Shown one piece after another: positions 44,733 through 54,897 of a stretch of DNA of 64,000 bases. The notes beneath the pieces were generated by a model. That model was not told where the DNA came from and searched no databases. It worked only from the letters and a program-made list of their open reading frames with translations. The position numbers and the translations under genes were made by a program. Source of the stretch: Platycnemis pennipes (taxonomy: Eukaryota > Arthropoda > Insecta > Odonata > Platycnemididae); contig OW121853.1 in NCBI GenBank assembly GCA_933228895.1, positions 123,772,133 through 123,836,132 of the forward strand, written 5' to 3'. The stretch's first letter is position 1. The number at the start of each line of letters is the position of its first letter.

Positions 44733-45270
44733 TTGTAAAGGGACGGTATCATAACCTTATTAGCGTAGCCAGTCTATTAAATGAATTAAATTGGGAATCA
44801 TTGTCAGATCGCAGGTTGAAATTTAGACTTAATCACTTAAACGAATTCCAAGCCCATATTTTCAGTGATGATGTTAAAAATATTTTGCGGACCCCAACTT
44901 ACTATGGTAGACTGGACCATAATCACAAAATTAGAGAAACAGATTACCGAACTGACAGATTCAAAATGTCCTTTTTTCCTCGTACTAGGGATATGAATAA
45001 CGGTAAATATATCCAGTACGAGAGTAGCAATGGATAACATTGGTAGCTGCATGTTGGTATAATGACTTTAATCTAACCCAACTAACGGCATTTTTTGCAT
45101 GTATGCTTTGCTATTTTTATCTTTTTATTTTAATAGCGTAGTTTTGAACAGTACCTATACAAGTACTAATCCTTTTTTATGCATGATATGTAGTGCATGT
45201 TTGGTGAGAGTTCACCCCCTGCCACACACCTTTATGGTGGCTTGCAGGGTATTATGTAGATGTAGATGTA
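44733..45270 (+). pseudogene. LINE-B 3' fragment
   Basis: The coding remnant (VKGRYHNLISVASLLNELNW ... SDRRLKFRLNHLNEFQAHIF ... PTYYGRLDHNHKIRETDYRT) is truncated at the 5' side. A 3-base deletion changes SFFPRTIRDM to SFFPRTRDM. The 3' UTR and tail are complete (CCCCTGCCACACACCTTTAT ... TATTATGTAGATGTAGATGT). Confidence 0.88.
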
Positions 45271-47247
45271 TTCTAAAATAAACATCTGTTTCCGCAACAA
45301 TAAGGAACGTAAATAGTGCTGTGACGTCAGAAGGCGATTCAGGTCACGTGACTTCTGTAAATTTTCGGGGACATTTTAATAGCATTTAATAAGCTTTGTG
45401 GTTGGCATAGAAAATGTTGCCATTTGTGAGAAAATGTCTCATTTAATGCATTATTAATACACGAGAAACAAATTTCATGCGTATTCCCCATTCTAGGGTG
45501 GATCTTCCCGCACAATGATGCTTCGGCTGCTGCCAGCACCAGTGTGTGGCCCTCAACTGTCGGAGACTTCAACGCGCGTGCCAGAGGACAGCTGTGCACG
45601 GCGATCACGAGGGAACGAGAAGAACGGTTGGTCAGCTCCTCTTCCCTCCCTTACGCAAGAGCACAGTCAGCTGTTTCCGCCGGGATTAAAAAGTGACACC
45701 ATAACAGAGCGCGAGAGCCAAACGATGACGGGGATAGGAAACAAAAGAAGGGAGTGGTGTCACCGCCATAAGAAAGAAGTCGAGCGACAACCACGCCTCT
45801 ACCCACCTCCGTTCCCCGCCTTTAAAACCATCAGAACAATGAGGACATTAAAAAGGACCGGAGACCTTGTGTTTACTCTCTCCCGCAGCGCTGCAACTTG
45901 CTATTCCCAAGCAAGAGACGCCCGTCACAAAGGAGGGGGAGAGGGGATAATGCAAGAAGGGGCAAAAAAATCAGGTAAACGCTTGCATTAACGTTTTTAA
46001 TGGGAGGCCAGGTGAAAGTGTGAAGGACAACGGTGAATACGACGCACAAACACTCCGGAGAGGCGCAGAGTTTAGAGGAAGAGACAAGAAAGACTACTGT
46101 AGGCATAAGAAATCATAAAAGAATAATGGTAGAGGAATAGTAACAAGATTGGATATACATTAGGCGCGGATTAGTATTGATGGAAGCCACTGTTATGAGG
46201 ACGCATACGAAAAAATTTAATTCTAAGGATGATTACGTTCAAGAAGAGAAAATGCTTTGAAAATGCTAGCATTCACTATCCAACGCTTAAATACTTTTAA
46301 GAAAATATGCCGAACTCACAATGTTAGTTGTATTTTAATATTGATGGTATCATAACCAGTAAACTCCTCACTTCAAAGTAAACAGTATCATACGTGGAGG
46401 TTTCACCATATCCCAGCGGCAGATCTCTCATATCGAATGTAATATTTCAGTCATGTGAAAGTCACGAACGAAGGAATAGTATGGGTGGTAAATTATGGTT
46501 ATTTCCTTGATAAAGAATCATAGACGACAATAATACTTATGACGAAGTTAACTAGCTTTCCTAAATTGAATGAAAATTATGAACATAACGGTACGGAACA
46601 TGTTACGTAAGCCCTGAAGACAACTGTGACACTGATTTAAAACCCCTAAAACAATGAGACCATATTTATGGAGGTACTTCACTTAAATTTCCAGTTTTTC
46701 ACGCTTGGCATAATTTATTTACTCGATATGGTTCAGCAGTATGCTCACTAGATGCTAAACAAAAAGTTCACTCGGCTTTAAAAAAGAAGGGACAAAATAT
46801 TGCTGAAATTCATATTTTACACAAAACTGAACCTTACATTACAGACAAAAATTAAAGAAAAGGGAATTTACATTAAGGCATAGGACTGCAAATATATCTT
46901 CTTCTCTGAATTCAATGATCCAATCATTTCAAGGAAGACGTAAGATTCGGCAATCAGATACGCCATTAATTCTCAAGAGTAGTTTGCAATTTCCCAAGAC
47001 GACAATTCTCTTTCCACAGAGATACTAAAATAATCTGATTTACTTGGATGCAAGATATAAATATCCTAAAGTGTATGAATCTCGATCAAAAAGGAAGGCG
47101 TGGTTGCAAAAGCATCAAATCAAACTTTATTCCAAATCAAACTTCTCCTATTATGGCCCAGATTAATTTCTTTAAGGCAACAATGCACGAAGCAGAATAT
47201 ACTAATCAAATACTTATTTCAAGTAAGAGACGAATGCAAAAAATATT
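45271..47247. other. Unassigned; CG-rich 45480-45700
   Basis: The 158-codon ORF at 45515-45991 starts in CG-rich DNA, but no domain or family resemblance is seen. The rest is AT-rich. Confidence 0.35.
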
Positions 47248-47374
47248 CCGTGGCTAATTAAATAAGATTGGCAATTTTCCACAAATAATTTTCTTTGTGG
47301 AAAATTGCAAATCTTATTTAATTATGTTACTCCACCATATAACGCCTGAAACGACTCTTTTTTCCCGTGGCTAA
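47248..47374. mobile_element. Foldback element FB-5 (minimal), 10-bp TSD
   Basis: CCGTGGCTAA flanks the element (47248-47257 and 47365-47374). The element 47258-47364 has a palindrome (AATAAGATTGGCAATTTTCC ... GGAAAATTGCAAATCTTATT) whose arms are only about 30 bp with a loop of about 9. They are the outermost part of FB-1. The right side carries the asymmetric tail (ATGTTACTCCACCATATAAC, GCCTGAAACGACTC), the inverse of the FB-1 left tail. The hammerhead region is deleted. Confidence 0.82.
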
Positions 47375-48727
47375 ATTAAAAAGTTCATTTCAGGTGATGT
47401 GGCAGAACAATTTCATATCCGCCGAATCACCAAGAGAGACGTGAACAATTAGTGCACACATTCGGTTAAACATCAAAACATGTCTATATCATTTTCCAAG
47501 TTTGCAGTAACTAGCTGCCGTCCCTATTATACTCACCTTGGCTGCAGTCAGCAGCGGAATCAACTCAGGTCATGAATTAAAATATTATATAATACAGAAA
47601 TATTCTCAAGGAAGAATTTCACAATCTGGAGGGGCTTTTCTGTGATTTCGACATCTTCCTCATCCAGATAGCATCTATTCTCATTCGTTAGATATCTACG
47701 CCCTAATATTTCATCGGAAATAATGTTTAATAGGTGCCTACGTTACCCTGCGAGCCGTCGCAAAGGTATATGGCAAGGGCATAGTGGCAAGAGAAGGGGT
47801 TGGATATTAAGGGTTAGAAAAGAGCAAAGGTTAAAAAGAAATCTTGAACATTAGTTATTGCAATAATCGTGAAATGAGGTAAATACATTTTTGTAAACAC
47901 CAAGAACAATGTTGGACGTAAGTACTCACCAACGATCAAAACGATCAAAGAATGAAGTGTTTCACATCTCAAAGCAGGCACTCACCTGGAAATAATAGAA
48001 AACGTCATTAATATCAATGCATCAATACCCATTAAAGAACATTTTACAAGACGCTCAAGAATTCTCTTGAGAAACGCACAGGGGCATTTAGTCTCAAATG
48101 CAGTGTACTTTGCATAAAATAATTACCGTTCGAAGGAACGGGAATTTCACGTCTTCGTCGCATACAAGATTTAAGTAGAGCCACAAATATCTTAGAGCAA
48201 CGTGACCATATGGATCTGAGCCCATCGTCATAATTGTAGCAAGCATTAACCAGGATGAATGTCACATTGAGGTACATCCTCCAACGATGAAGTCCAGCTT
48301 TAATTTGGCACTGATTAAGCGACCAACACGTGGATAGCACCAGGTGTTGGAGATACCACAGTGCGGGCAACAATACCGAAAAACAACTAAATTTCTAAGC
48401 AAGCGTACACAATTTCTTCAAGAATTAAACACTTAAAAGTTTGTTTTATTGATCCAAAAAGAAGTACAATCTACATTTTAATATGCACAACACACATTAA
48501 GTAGTAAAATTTGGAATTTGTAAGTCCCTATTTCTTATGATATATCTCAACCATTTAATCTAAACTTACAAAAAATTATGCAGTGATCACACGACACCAT
48601 ACTCCAGACGGAAGTCCAAACTAAGTCAAAGCCATTCTGACTGACTACCACAAAGAACCGAATACACCTGGAATATTTAAATGATGATGGAGATATAAAG
48701 TGGAAACGTGCGATCCAAAAACCATTA
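47375..48727. other. Unassigned
   Basis: AT-rich. The ORF at 48044-48373 (109 codons, minus) has no recognisable domain. Confidence 0.35.
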
Positions 48728-48980
48728 CTGCATACATACATTTATTTATCATGCATGGCTAGTGATGGTTCAACCCCTGCCATACACCGTCACTGCAGGG
48801 TATTATCGCAGAGTAAAGAATACTCGTGACTTCAAAAATATGTGCAAAATAATTCCAAAGGCGCTAGCGCGACGAGGTGAACAAATTCGAAACTAAGTGA
48901 ATTTTGATAACAATTTTGGTACAGGCAGTGAGCGCTCTATAGTATTCCTTACTCTGTGGTATTATTTAGATGTAGTTGAA
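48728..48980 (+). repeat. LINE-B/C-type 3' tail split by a small MITE
   Basis: CATGCATGGCTAGTGATGGT, CCCCTGCCATACACCGTCAC and GCAGGGTATTAT lead up to 48806. The tail resumes at 48958 as GGTATTATTTAGATGTAG. The family tail lacks its GGTGGCTT block. Confidence 0.7.
48799..48965. mobile_element. Small hAT-type MITE with perfect 8-bp TSD
   Basis: The element 48807-48957 (151 bp) has inverted ends CAGAGTAAAGAATACT (48809-48824) and AGTATTCCTTACTCTG (48941-48956), one mismatch in 16. The 8-bp direct repeat GGTATTAT flanks it (48799-48806 and 48958-48965). It sits within a LINE tail whose normal sequence is GGGTATTATGTAGATG, so the empty site is clear. Confidence 0.87.
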
Positions 48981-49200
48981 GACAATATAAGTGTAAAAAC
49001 TACTTAGTTGTCCTTTTAGTTTATATTAAAATTGCAAAACAATTTTCTGCTTTTAAACACGAACTCAAGTGCATTTTTGGTTCTTACGACAAAAAAATCG
49101 TGAAAAAAAAATTTAATCATTTATCTGAAACCGCAGACCTATGATCTTGCAGCGGCAATGAACTGATATGAACAGAGGCTGCGTAGCTCATCCAGGTTTT
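48981..49200. other. Unassigned
   Basis: AT-rich spacer. Confidence 0.3.
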
Positions 49201-49436
49201 ATTCTAGTGCACAAACTACTTATCTACATCCTCTAAGTACTCTGCAAGTCATCACAAGGGTGTGTGGCAGGGGATGGAAAATCATTGCACCTGCTTACCA
49301 CCCGAACATTACCGCAACGTGCCAATTTAATGCGAGTATAAGGCAACAGTCATTTGTACAGCGTCCACTCTGTATCCGTCTTCTACAGCTAACCAGAGAA
49401 CACGGGATTGTATATCAACTTAGTTCTGCATCTTAT
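49201..49436 (-). repeat. LINE tail, diverged subfamily
   Basis: Minus-strand 3' tail: rc of CTACATCCTCTAAGTACTCT ... AAGGGTGTGTGGCAGGGGAT. It continues into a sequence (rc of CTGTATCCGTCTTCTACAGC) unlike LINE-B or LINE-C UTRs, so a third subfamily is likely. Confidence 0.6.
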
Positions 49437-49925
49437 CTACATCTATATAATACCCTACAAGCTACAATAAAGGGGTGTGGCAGGAGGTGAATTCATACCG
49501 TAATTGAATTATATATCATTAATGAAAAGGATTAGTAATTATATTCTGGTCTAAATTTTACAATTTTCAAAAAAAGATAAAAATAGAAAAGAAAGCTCGC
49601 AAAAAATTCTGTTAGGGGTTTAGCTTAAAGTCCTATACCAACATGGAACTAACTTTGCCATTCATTGATACACTTGTATTTATACTATTGGATATATTTA
49701 CAGCTATTCATATCCCTAATTGTTCGAGGAAAGAAGGACATCAGTTCGGCAATCAATTTCTATGAATATATGACCATGGTCTACCATAGTAAGTAGGAGT
49801 TCGCAGAATAATTTTAACGTCATCAGTGCAAATATTATCTTGGAATTTAATTAAGGGATTAAGCCTAAATTTCGACCTATAGCCTAAAAATGTCCAATTT
49901 TAGTTAATCTATTAGACTGGATCCT
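49437..49925 (-). pseudogene. LINE-B 3' fragment, decayed
   Basis: Minus strand: tail (rc of CTACATCTATATAATACCCT, GGGGTGTGGCAGGAGGTGAA), then the end of the ORF with PTYYGRPWS-like and LLIELKLDIF-like remnants to about 49925. Many indels and a deletion in the DRFKMSFF region. Confidence 0.75.
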
Positions 49926-50235
49926 GTGCATCCATGGGAAAATATGCTAAACATCGTGGAATTACAAACATAGACGGCAGTTCCGCACAAAGCACAAGCG
50001 GTCCATGATCCAGAGCGATAACCGCTGCTTCGTTGGGACGAGTATAATCAGTGAGAGGGGTTTACGTCCCTTGGCTACTCTAAGGGTCCGCCAGTTCAAA
50101 TTATGCCACAGCTACAGATTTTGTGATAGCCTTACGACTAATTGTACTCAGAAATAATTCGATGCGACATAACGTTGATAACTAAATCACTTCTAAGGGA
50201 TCGGAGAACATGCGACGATTGTAGAATGAAATTGT
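49926..50235. other. Unassigned
   Basis: No motif. Confidence 0.3.
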
Positions 50236-50704
50236 ACATCTACATCTACATAACACACAGCAAGCCACCATAAAGGTGTGTGGCAGGGGGTGAACTCTCA
50301 CCAAAAATGCACTACATATCATGCATAAATAAGGATTAGTACTTGTATAGGTACTGTTCAAAACTACGCTATTAAAATAAAAAGATAAAAATAGCAAAAC
50401 ATACATGCAAAAACATGTCGTTAGTTGGGTTAGCTATAAGTCCTTATACCAACATGCAGCTACCAATGTTATCCATTGATACAATCGTACTGGATATATT
50501 TACCGTCATTCATATCCCTAATAGTACGAGGAAGAAAGGACATTTTGAATCTGTCAGTTCGGCAATCTATTTCTCTAATTTTGTGATTATGGTCCAGTCT
50601 ACCATAGTAAGTTGGGGTTCGCAAAATATTTTTAACATCATCATTGAAAATATGTTCTTGGAATTTGTTTAAGAGATTAAGTCTAAATTTCAACCTGGGA
50701 TCTG
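50236..50704 (-). pseudogene. LINE-B 3' fragment
   Basis: Minus strand: complete tail (rc of ACATCTACATCTACATAACA ... GTGTGGCAGGGGGTGAACTC), UTR, then the ORF end in good order (DPRLKFRLNLLNKFQEHIF, NDDVKNILRTPTYYGRLDHN, HKIREIDCRTDRFKMSFLPR, TIRDMNDGKYIQYDCING). It is interrupted at SD-PR by the tRNA-Lys-like sequence. Confidence 0.88.
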
Positions 50705-50714
50705 ACAAAAGTAA

Positions 50715-50787
50715 CGCACAGCGTGGGGCTCGAACCCACGACCCTGAGATTAAGAGACGCATGCTCTACCGACCTAGGTAGCTGGGA
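50715..50787 (-). pseudogene. tRNA-Lys(CTT)-like pseudogene
   Basis: 73 nt on the minus strand. GTCGGTAGAGCATG (D-arm), CTCTTAA anticodon loop (anticodon CTT), AATCTCAGGGTCGTGG (variable loop into T-arm) and GGGTTCGAGCCCCACG (T-arm, fully paired) match animal tRNA-Lys. The D-stem 5' side (CCTA), two anticodon-stem pairs and at least two acceptor pairs are disrupted. It abuts a truncated LINE-B, so it may be a chimeric retro-insert or a SINE head. Confidence 0.75.
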
Positions 50788-51214
50788 TGTTATGTATTGT
50801 ACCGTCCCGCCAGAATCCGAGCGGCATCTGAATCTATAGCGGAGGAGACTGAAGTGGGGTTCGAAATTCGATGCCACACGCGAAGCGACTACTCGGTTTT
50901 GCGGAAGGAATTAACAAATGAAGGCGGACGATTGAAAATTCCGACTGCGTCATCAGACTGACACTAAGTGAAGGTCGAAATCGATACCGCGTCGAGGATG
51001 ACGCGATCAGAATGGGAGGGGCATAAGAATAGGAACAGAAGGAGAGAGAGATAGGAGGGGAGGGGGAACAACGGACACAGTGGAGATGGACTTCCGAGAG
51101 AACTAGTGCCACGATTATGCGACAGCTGCAACTGAGAAGCACTCGATGGTGCAGGAAAGTAATTAAAGAGGGAGCGGCAGGGAGGAGGGAGTGTGAAATG
51201 CAAACGACTGGCAG
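50788..51214. other. Unassigned
   Basis: Mixed CG content with a purine-rich tract at 51010-51080. ORFs on the minus strand have no motif. Confidence 0.35.
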
Positions 51215-51885
51215 TCATCTACATCTGCATCAACATAATACCCGGCAAGCCACCATAATGTGGCAGGGGGTGATTTCTCACCAAACATGCACTACATATC
51301 ATGCATAAAAAAGGATTAGTATTGATATACTGTTCTAAACTTCACTGTTTAAAAAAAGATAAAAAAGCAAAGCAAACATGCAAAAACATTCTGTTAGTAG
51401 GATAAGCTTTAAGTACTCATACCAACATGCAGCTACCAATGCTATCCACTGCTACTCTCCGATTGGACATATTTACCGTTATTCGTATCTCAAATTGTAC
51501 GAGGAAAAAAGGACATTTTGAATCTATCAGTTCGACAATCAATTTCTCTAATTTTATGATTATGGTCCAGTCTGCCATAGTAAGTTGGGATTCGCAAAAT
51601 ATTTTTAACATCATCACTGAAAATATTGTCTTGGAATTTATTTAAGGGATTAAGTCTAAATTTCAACCTGCGATCTGGCAATGATTCCCAATTTAATTCA
51701 TTTAATAGACTGGTTACGCTAATAAGGTTATCGTACCGTTATTTATCATTTGGGCATATTTCCCTGTACGCAATTGCGTCATCGGCAAATAGACGAAGCT
51801 TACTTTTTACCAACTTATTGATATCATTAATGTACAGAAGGAACAGGAGTGGACCTATCACACTGCCTTTTACTACTGCTATTTT
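51215..51885 (-). pseudogene. LINE-B with RT fragment, internally deleted
   Basis: Minus strand. From 51885 down it encodes a piece of the RT palm: KGSVIGPLLFLLYINDINKL then LRLFADDAIAYREICPNDK. The GS-GPLLFLLYIND and FADD boxes identify a CR1/Jockey/Rex1-type reverse transcriptase. At about 51738 it jumps to the post-RT end (LLNELNWESLPDRRLKFRLN, KNILRIPTYYGRLDHNHKIR, RTDRFKMSFFPRTI) and then the UTR and tail. About 600-700 bases between FADD and the thumb region are missing. It is the only LINE-B copy here with RT catalytic sequence. Confidence 0.9.
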
Positions 51886-52291
51886 CACTGATGACGTTAA
51901 AAATATTTTGCGAAGCCCAACTTACTATGGTAGACTGGACCATATCACAATATTAGATAAATTGATTGCCGAACTGACAGATTCAAAATATCCTTATTTA
52001 CTCGTACATTTAGGGATGTAAATAGCTATATATATTCCATAGTATAAACACAAGTGTCTCAATGGATAGCGTAGGTATTTGCATGTTGGTATAACGCCAT
52101 TAAGATAACCCCTAGCAGCATTTTTTTCATGCTTGCTTTGCTATTTTTATCTTTTATTGAAAATTGTGAAGTTTGGACTAGAATGTAAATATTAATCCTT
52201 ATTATGAATGATATGTGATGCATGTTTGGTGTGAATTCACCCCTTGGCACACCTTTATAGTGCCTTGCAGAGTATTATGTGGATGTAGATG
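51886..52291 (+). pseudogene. LINE-B 3' fragment, head-to-head with the previous copy
   Basis: Plus strand: FTDDVKNILRSPTYYGRLDH, IAELTDSKYPYLLVHLGM, stop, then UTR and tail (CCCCTTGGCACACCTTTATA ... TATTATGTGGATGTAGATGC). Its 5' end is fused directly to the 5' end of the minus-strand copy. Confidence 0.85.
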
Positions 52292-52894
52292 CAAAGTTCG
52301 AACCAGAACGGGTTCGCGAGTGTCAAAAACCGCACCCTCGCTCGCCCTCACCAGACCCTCGTAGGAGAAAGGGACCGAACTGGATGTGCGCAATACGATT
52401 TAAAAAGCAATAAACTATTCAAATGGGCAACGATTTATTATCTCCGTCGCATCACTCATCCAAACAGAGTTTTTGATCGACGTTCTATGATAAAAATTGC
52501 CTACTTCCCACAAAACCTCCGTCACCCTCTGCAGTTGGGGACAAACAGGTCAAGTGGATGGACAGTGACGTCCACCACACTCAGAGACGGGAATGGTTTG
52601 GGAAAGGGAATGATTTGAAAGGCCAGGAGGGTACGAGATACGGGCAGTGTAATGGTCGCCATGGGAACGAGCGGAGGAAAGGTCATGACCCCTGCAAAGG
52701 ATCCAGCATGACAATCCGAGGTGGCACTCACACGGGATCACCGCAGCGGATAATTTACCTTCCACGCGAAGGGAATTCCACTCGAACCCAGGGGGCAGTA
52801 AAACTTCAACTGTTGCAGGCTCCACTTTGTGGAATGACGGCATGATGGGAGAAATGATTCACTTGGTACTTATTCCATGGAATCATTTCTCCCA
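52292..52894. other. Unassigned; 14-bp perfect hairpin 52847-52893
   Basis: GGGAGAAATGATTC (52847-52860) and GAATCATTTCTCCC (52880-52893) form a perfect stem with a 19-base loop, ending at the left edge of MITE-6. The rest is moderately CG-rich with ORFs on both strands lacking motifs. Confidence 0.45.
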
Positions 52895-53218
52895 CCAGGG
52901 GGCAGTGTTTGAAACCGTCGGGATTATCTCGAATAGGTAACCAAGGAGTCACGTGGGACCAACAAGAACGGTTCGAAAATTTGATGTACATATTTGAATC
53001 ACTCGTAATAATCTAAATAATTGGATTGTAATTGATTTTTTCTCGTCCATCGTGAACACAGGGCCCCCGGATGAGAAAAATTCAAGTGAAAAATTACTGA
53101 GATTATTTCGAGCAATTTAAACAAACCTAAATTTCCTAACTATGCGTGTTTGTACCACGTGATTATTTGGTTACCTATTCGAGATAATCTCGACGGTTTC
53201 TAGCACACCCTCCCAGGG
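52895..53218. mobile_element. MITE-6 copy, uninterrupted
   Basis: Left end CCAGGGGGCAGTGTTTGAAA, GTCGGGATTATCTCGAATAG and GGTAACCAAGGAGTCACGTG; right end CACGTGATTATTTGGTTACC, TATTCGAGATAATCTCGACG and GGTTTC...CCCAGGG. The inverted ends are about 80 bp and imperfect. No ORF. Confidence 0.78.
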
Positions 53219-53682
53219 TAAACATTGGGACGCATAAAACCAAACGCTTTCTGAATTGTTGACGCATACTGGAGGAACGACGGAGAGATACGACTTGATT
53301 TCTGAGATAACTCTAACGGCAAATGAGCCTGAAGAGCAATAGAAGAGCGAAAGTTATATTTGCAATTTCATAGATTTCTTTAAAAAGCAAGTTTATGTTT
53401 AACACAAGAGATTTTTGTAGAAGATTTGCACTAAAAATGAACTTATTTTAATTACATCATAACATTAAATAACAACCTGAAAATTATTGTAATTCATGTA
53501 TGTATTATTGAGGTGCATCGACGACTACGGTCATTTTGCAATTGTAATTCATCCAAAGTGTTTATTAAATATCTATATTTAAATATAAAAGCCTCAACCC
53601 ACCGCAACGGCTAGTGGCAGAGGGTGACACGACACCAAGAATATAATAAACGTCGCGCACACAATCACCATCATCATCTTAA
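53219..53682. other. Unassigned
   Basis: AT-rich. CCACCGCAACGGCTAGTGGC near 53599-53618 faintly resembles a LINE tail. Confidence 0.35.
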
Positions 53683-53945
53683 TCGGTCAACAATCCTAAT
53701 ATTAGTTTTAACGCAGCTCTCCACTCTACCAACTAACCTCATCATGCACTCAATACTTTGCAGCGTAACTATGTGGAAATTCATGGTGAAATAAAAAATC
53801 CAACTCCTACGTATATTTCCACTTAAATTTAATAACTAACCGTTGAAACTAGTTGTGCCAAATACTTTTAAGTGGAAATATACATAGGTTTTAGATTTTT
53901 TTATTTAACCTCTTCATATTACCTACTTGTAATTCAATTACCATA
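53683..53945 (-). repeat. LINE-A 3' end, split by foldback FB-4
   Basis: Minus strand: rc of ATCATCTTAATCGGTCAACA and ATCCTAATATTAGTTTTAAC and GCAGCTCTCCACTC, the LINE-A 3' end, then a break at 53746-53905, then rc of CTCTTCATATTACCTACTTG. Confidence 0.72.
53734..53917. mobile_element. Foldback element FB-4, 12-bp TSD
   Basis: TAACCTCATCAT (53734-53745) and TAACCTCTTCAT (53906-53917), one mismatch, flank the element 53746-53905. Arms GGTGAAATAAAAAATC and its inverse GATTTTTTTATTTAACC with TATTTCCACTTAAA and TTTAAGTGGAAATATA. The left tail (GCAGCGTAACTATGTGG) resembles the inverted FB-5 tail. CGTTGAAACTAGTTGTG (53841-53857) keeps GAAA, the self-complementary ACTAGT and a U at the NUH site; CTGATGA is not recognisable. 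The host LINE-A shows the empty site. Confidence 0.8.
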
Positions 53946-54569
53946 TTTATTGATAATTTAAAGTTATTAAACGAAGAAAACATGGCAAATTTACGCGCAT
54001 CGTAACTTCTCATTTCAAATTATCGCTATTTACAACAGGCTTTGCACACATTTCATAGAAATATTAGTAGTTACACACTATAAAATACTTCTATCCATTT
54101 TATCTTCATCATTTTTCGGTTTCACGCTACATTTCGAACGCTTCCCACTTTTGAGTTCCAAGTAAATGGGTATGAATAAATGTTTTCACCCATTGCTGAT
54201 TTTTACTTATGATTGTTGGACGACAGACGGTAATGGATCTGATATTTCGAATGAGAGTGAATGACCCTCCTGTTGAGTCACTAAGGGGTCTGGGTTCGCT
54301 TTTAAGACTTTTCAGGCGGAGCAGACGGCTTCGACCGGTTATCTCCACCCTCTCTCCAACCCGTTGCTCTCGGCGGAAAGAGCTTTTAAGCGTAGACGAC
54401 CACTCCTTCTAGCTTCGTCTCCTCTTCATCCATTACTCCTCATCCATCGTCTCCAGATTCCAGCAGTTATACGTCAAACCACTCCGAACCCTCGCCGGCA
54501 ATGACAGCTTCGCCCAACCGCCACACACTATACAATGGCGTTGGCATTTCTACAGACCTATTTGACCGC
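53946..54569. other. Unassigned
   Basis: TTTATCTTCATCATTTTTCGGT at 54099 resembles a LINE-A fragment. The rest, including a CG-rich 54290-54500 block, is unassigned. Confidence 0.35.
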
Positions 54570-54897
54570 ACATATACGATTAGAGAGATAGATTGTCACA
54601 CCAATAGATTTAAAATGTCATTTTTCCCTCATACCATTAGAGGACATGTAATATATTTCGAACCTGCAGCGTGAACGGCGGTGAAATTCACAAATTTCCA
54701 TGCGAAAAAATTTAAGGTTAAAAACGCCAAAGGTCCGTGGTTCGATTCCCGGTCCAGTTCAATTTTTTTCGCATGGCAATTTGTGAATTAGATAACATAG
54801 CAAAGAAAAAGATAGATGAAATATTATTAGTGTAGTCTGTAGAGCATGATGCATTTATTGACACTAATAACCCATGCATGATAGGTAGATGAAGATA
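54570..54897 (+). repeat. LINE-C fragment interrupted by SINE-3 foldback
   Basis: 54570-54650 (GATTAGAGAGATAGATTGTC, AGATTTAAAATGTCATTTTT, ACCATTAGAGGACATG) resumes at 54791 (AGATAACATAGCAAAGAAAA, TAGTGTAGTCTGTAGAGCAT). The tail is lost near 54890, adjacent to LINE-A. Confidence 0.72.
54655..54790. repeat. SINE-3 foldback, locus 2
   Basis: Left arm CGTGAACGGCGGTGAAATTC, ACAAATTTCCATGCGAAAAA; centre GCCAAAGGTCCGTGGTTCGA and TTCCCGGTCCAG (B-box); right arm TTTTTTTCGCATGGCAATTT and GTGAATT. The arms are inverse copies of the SINE-3 body. This is the same architecture as 16468-16620. Confidence 0.72.

Noticed and set aside
45515..45991. 158-codon ORF
   Set aside because: Low-complexity basic sequence with no domain; likely due to CG-rich composition.
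50715..50787. Functional tRNA-Lys gene
   Set aside because: Acceptor, D and anticodon stems each contain mismatches, so only a pseudogene call is supported.
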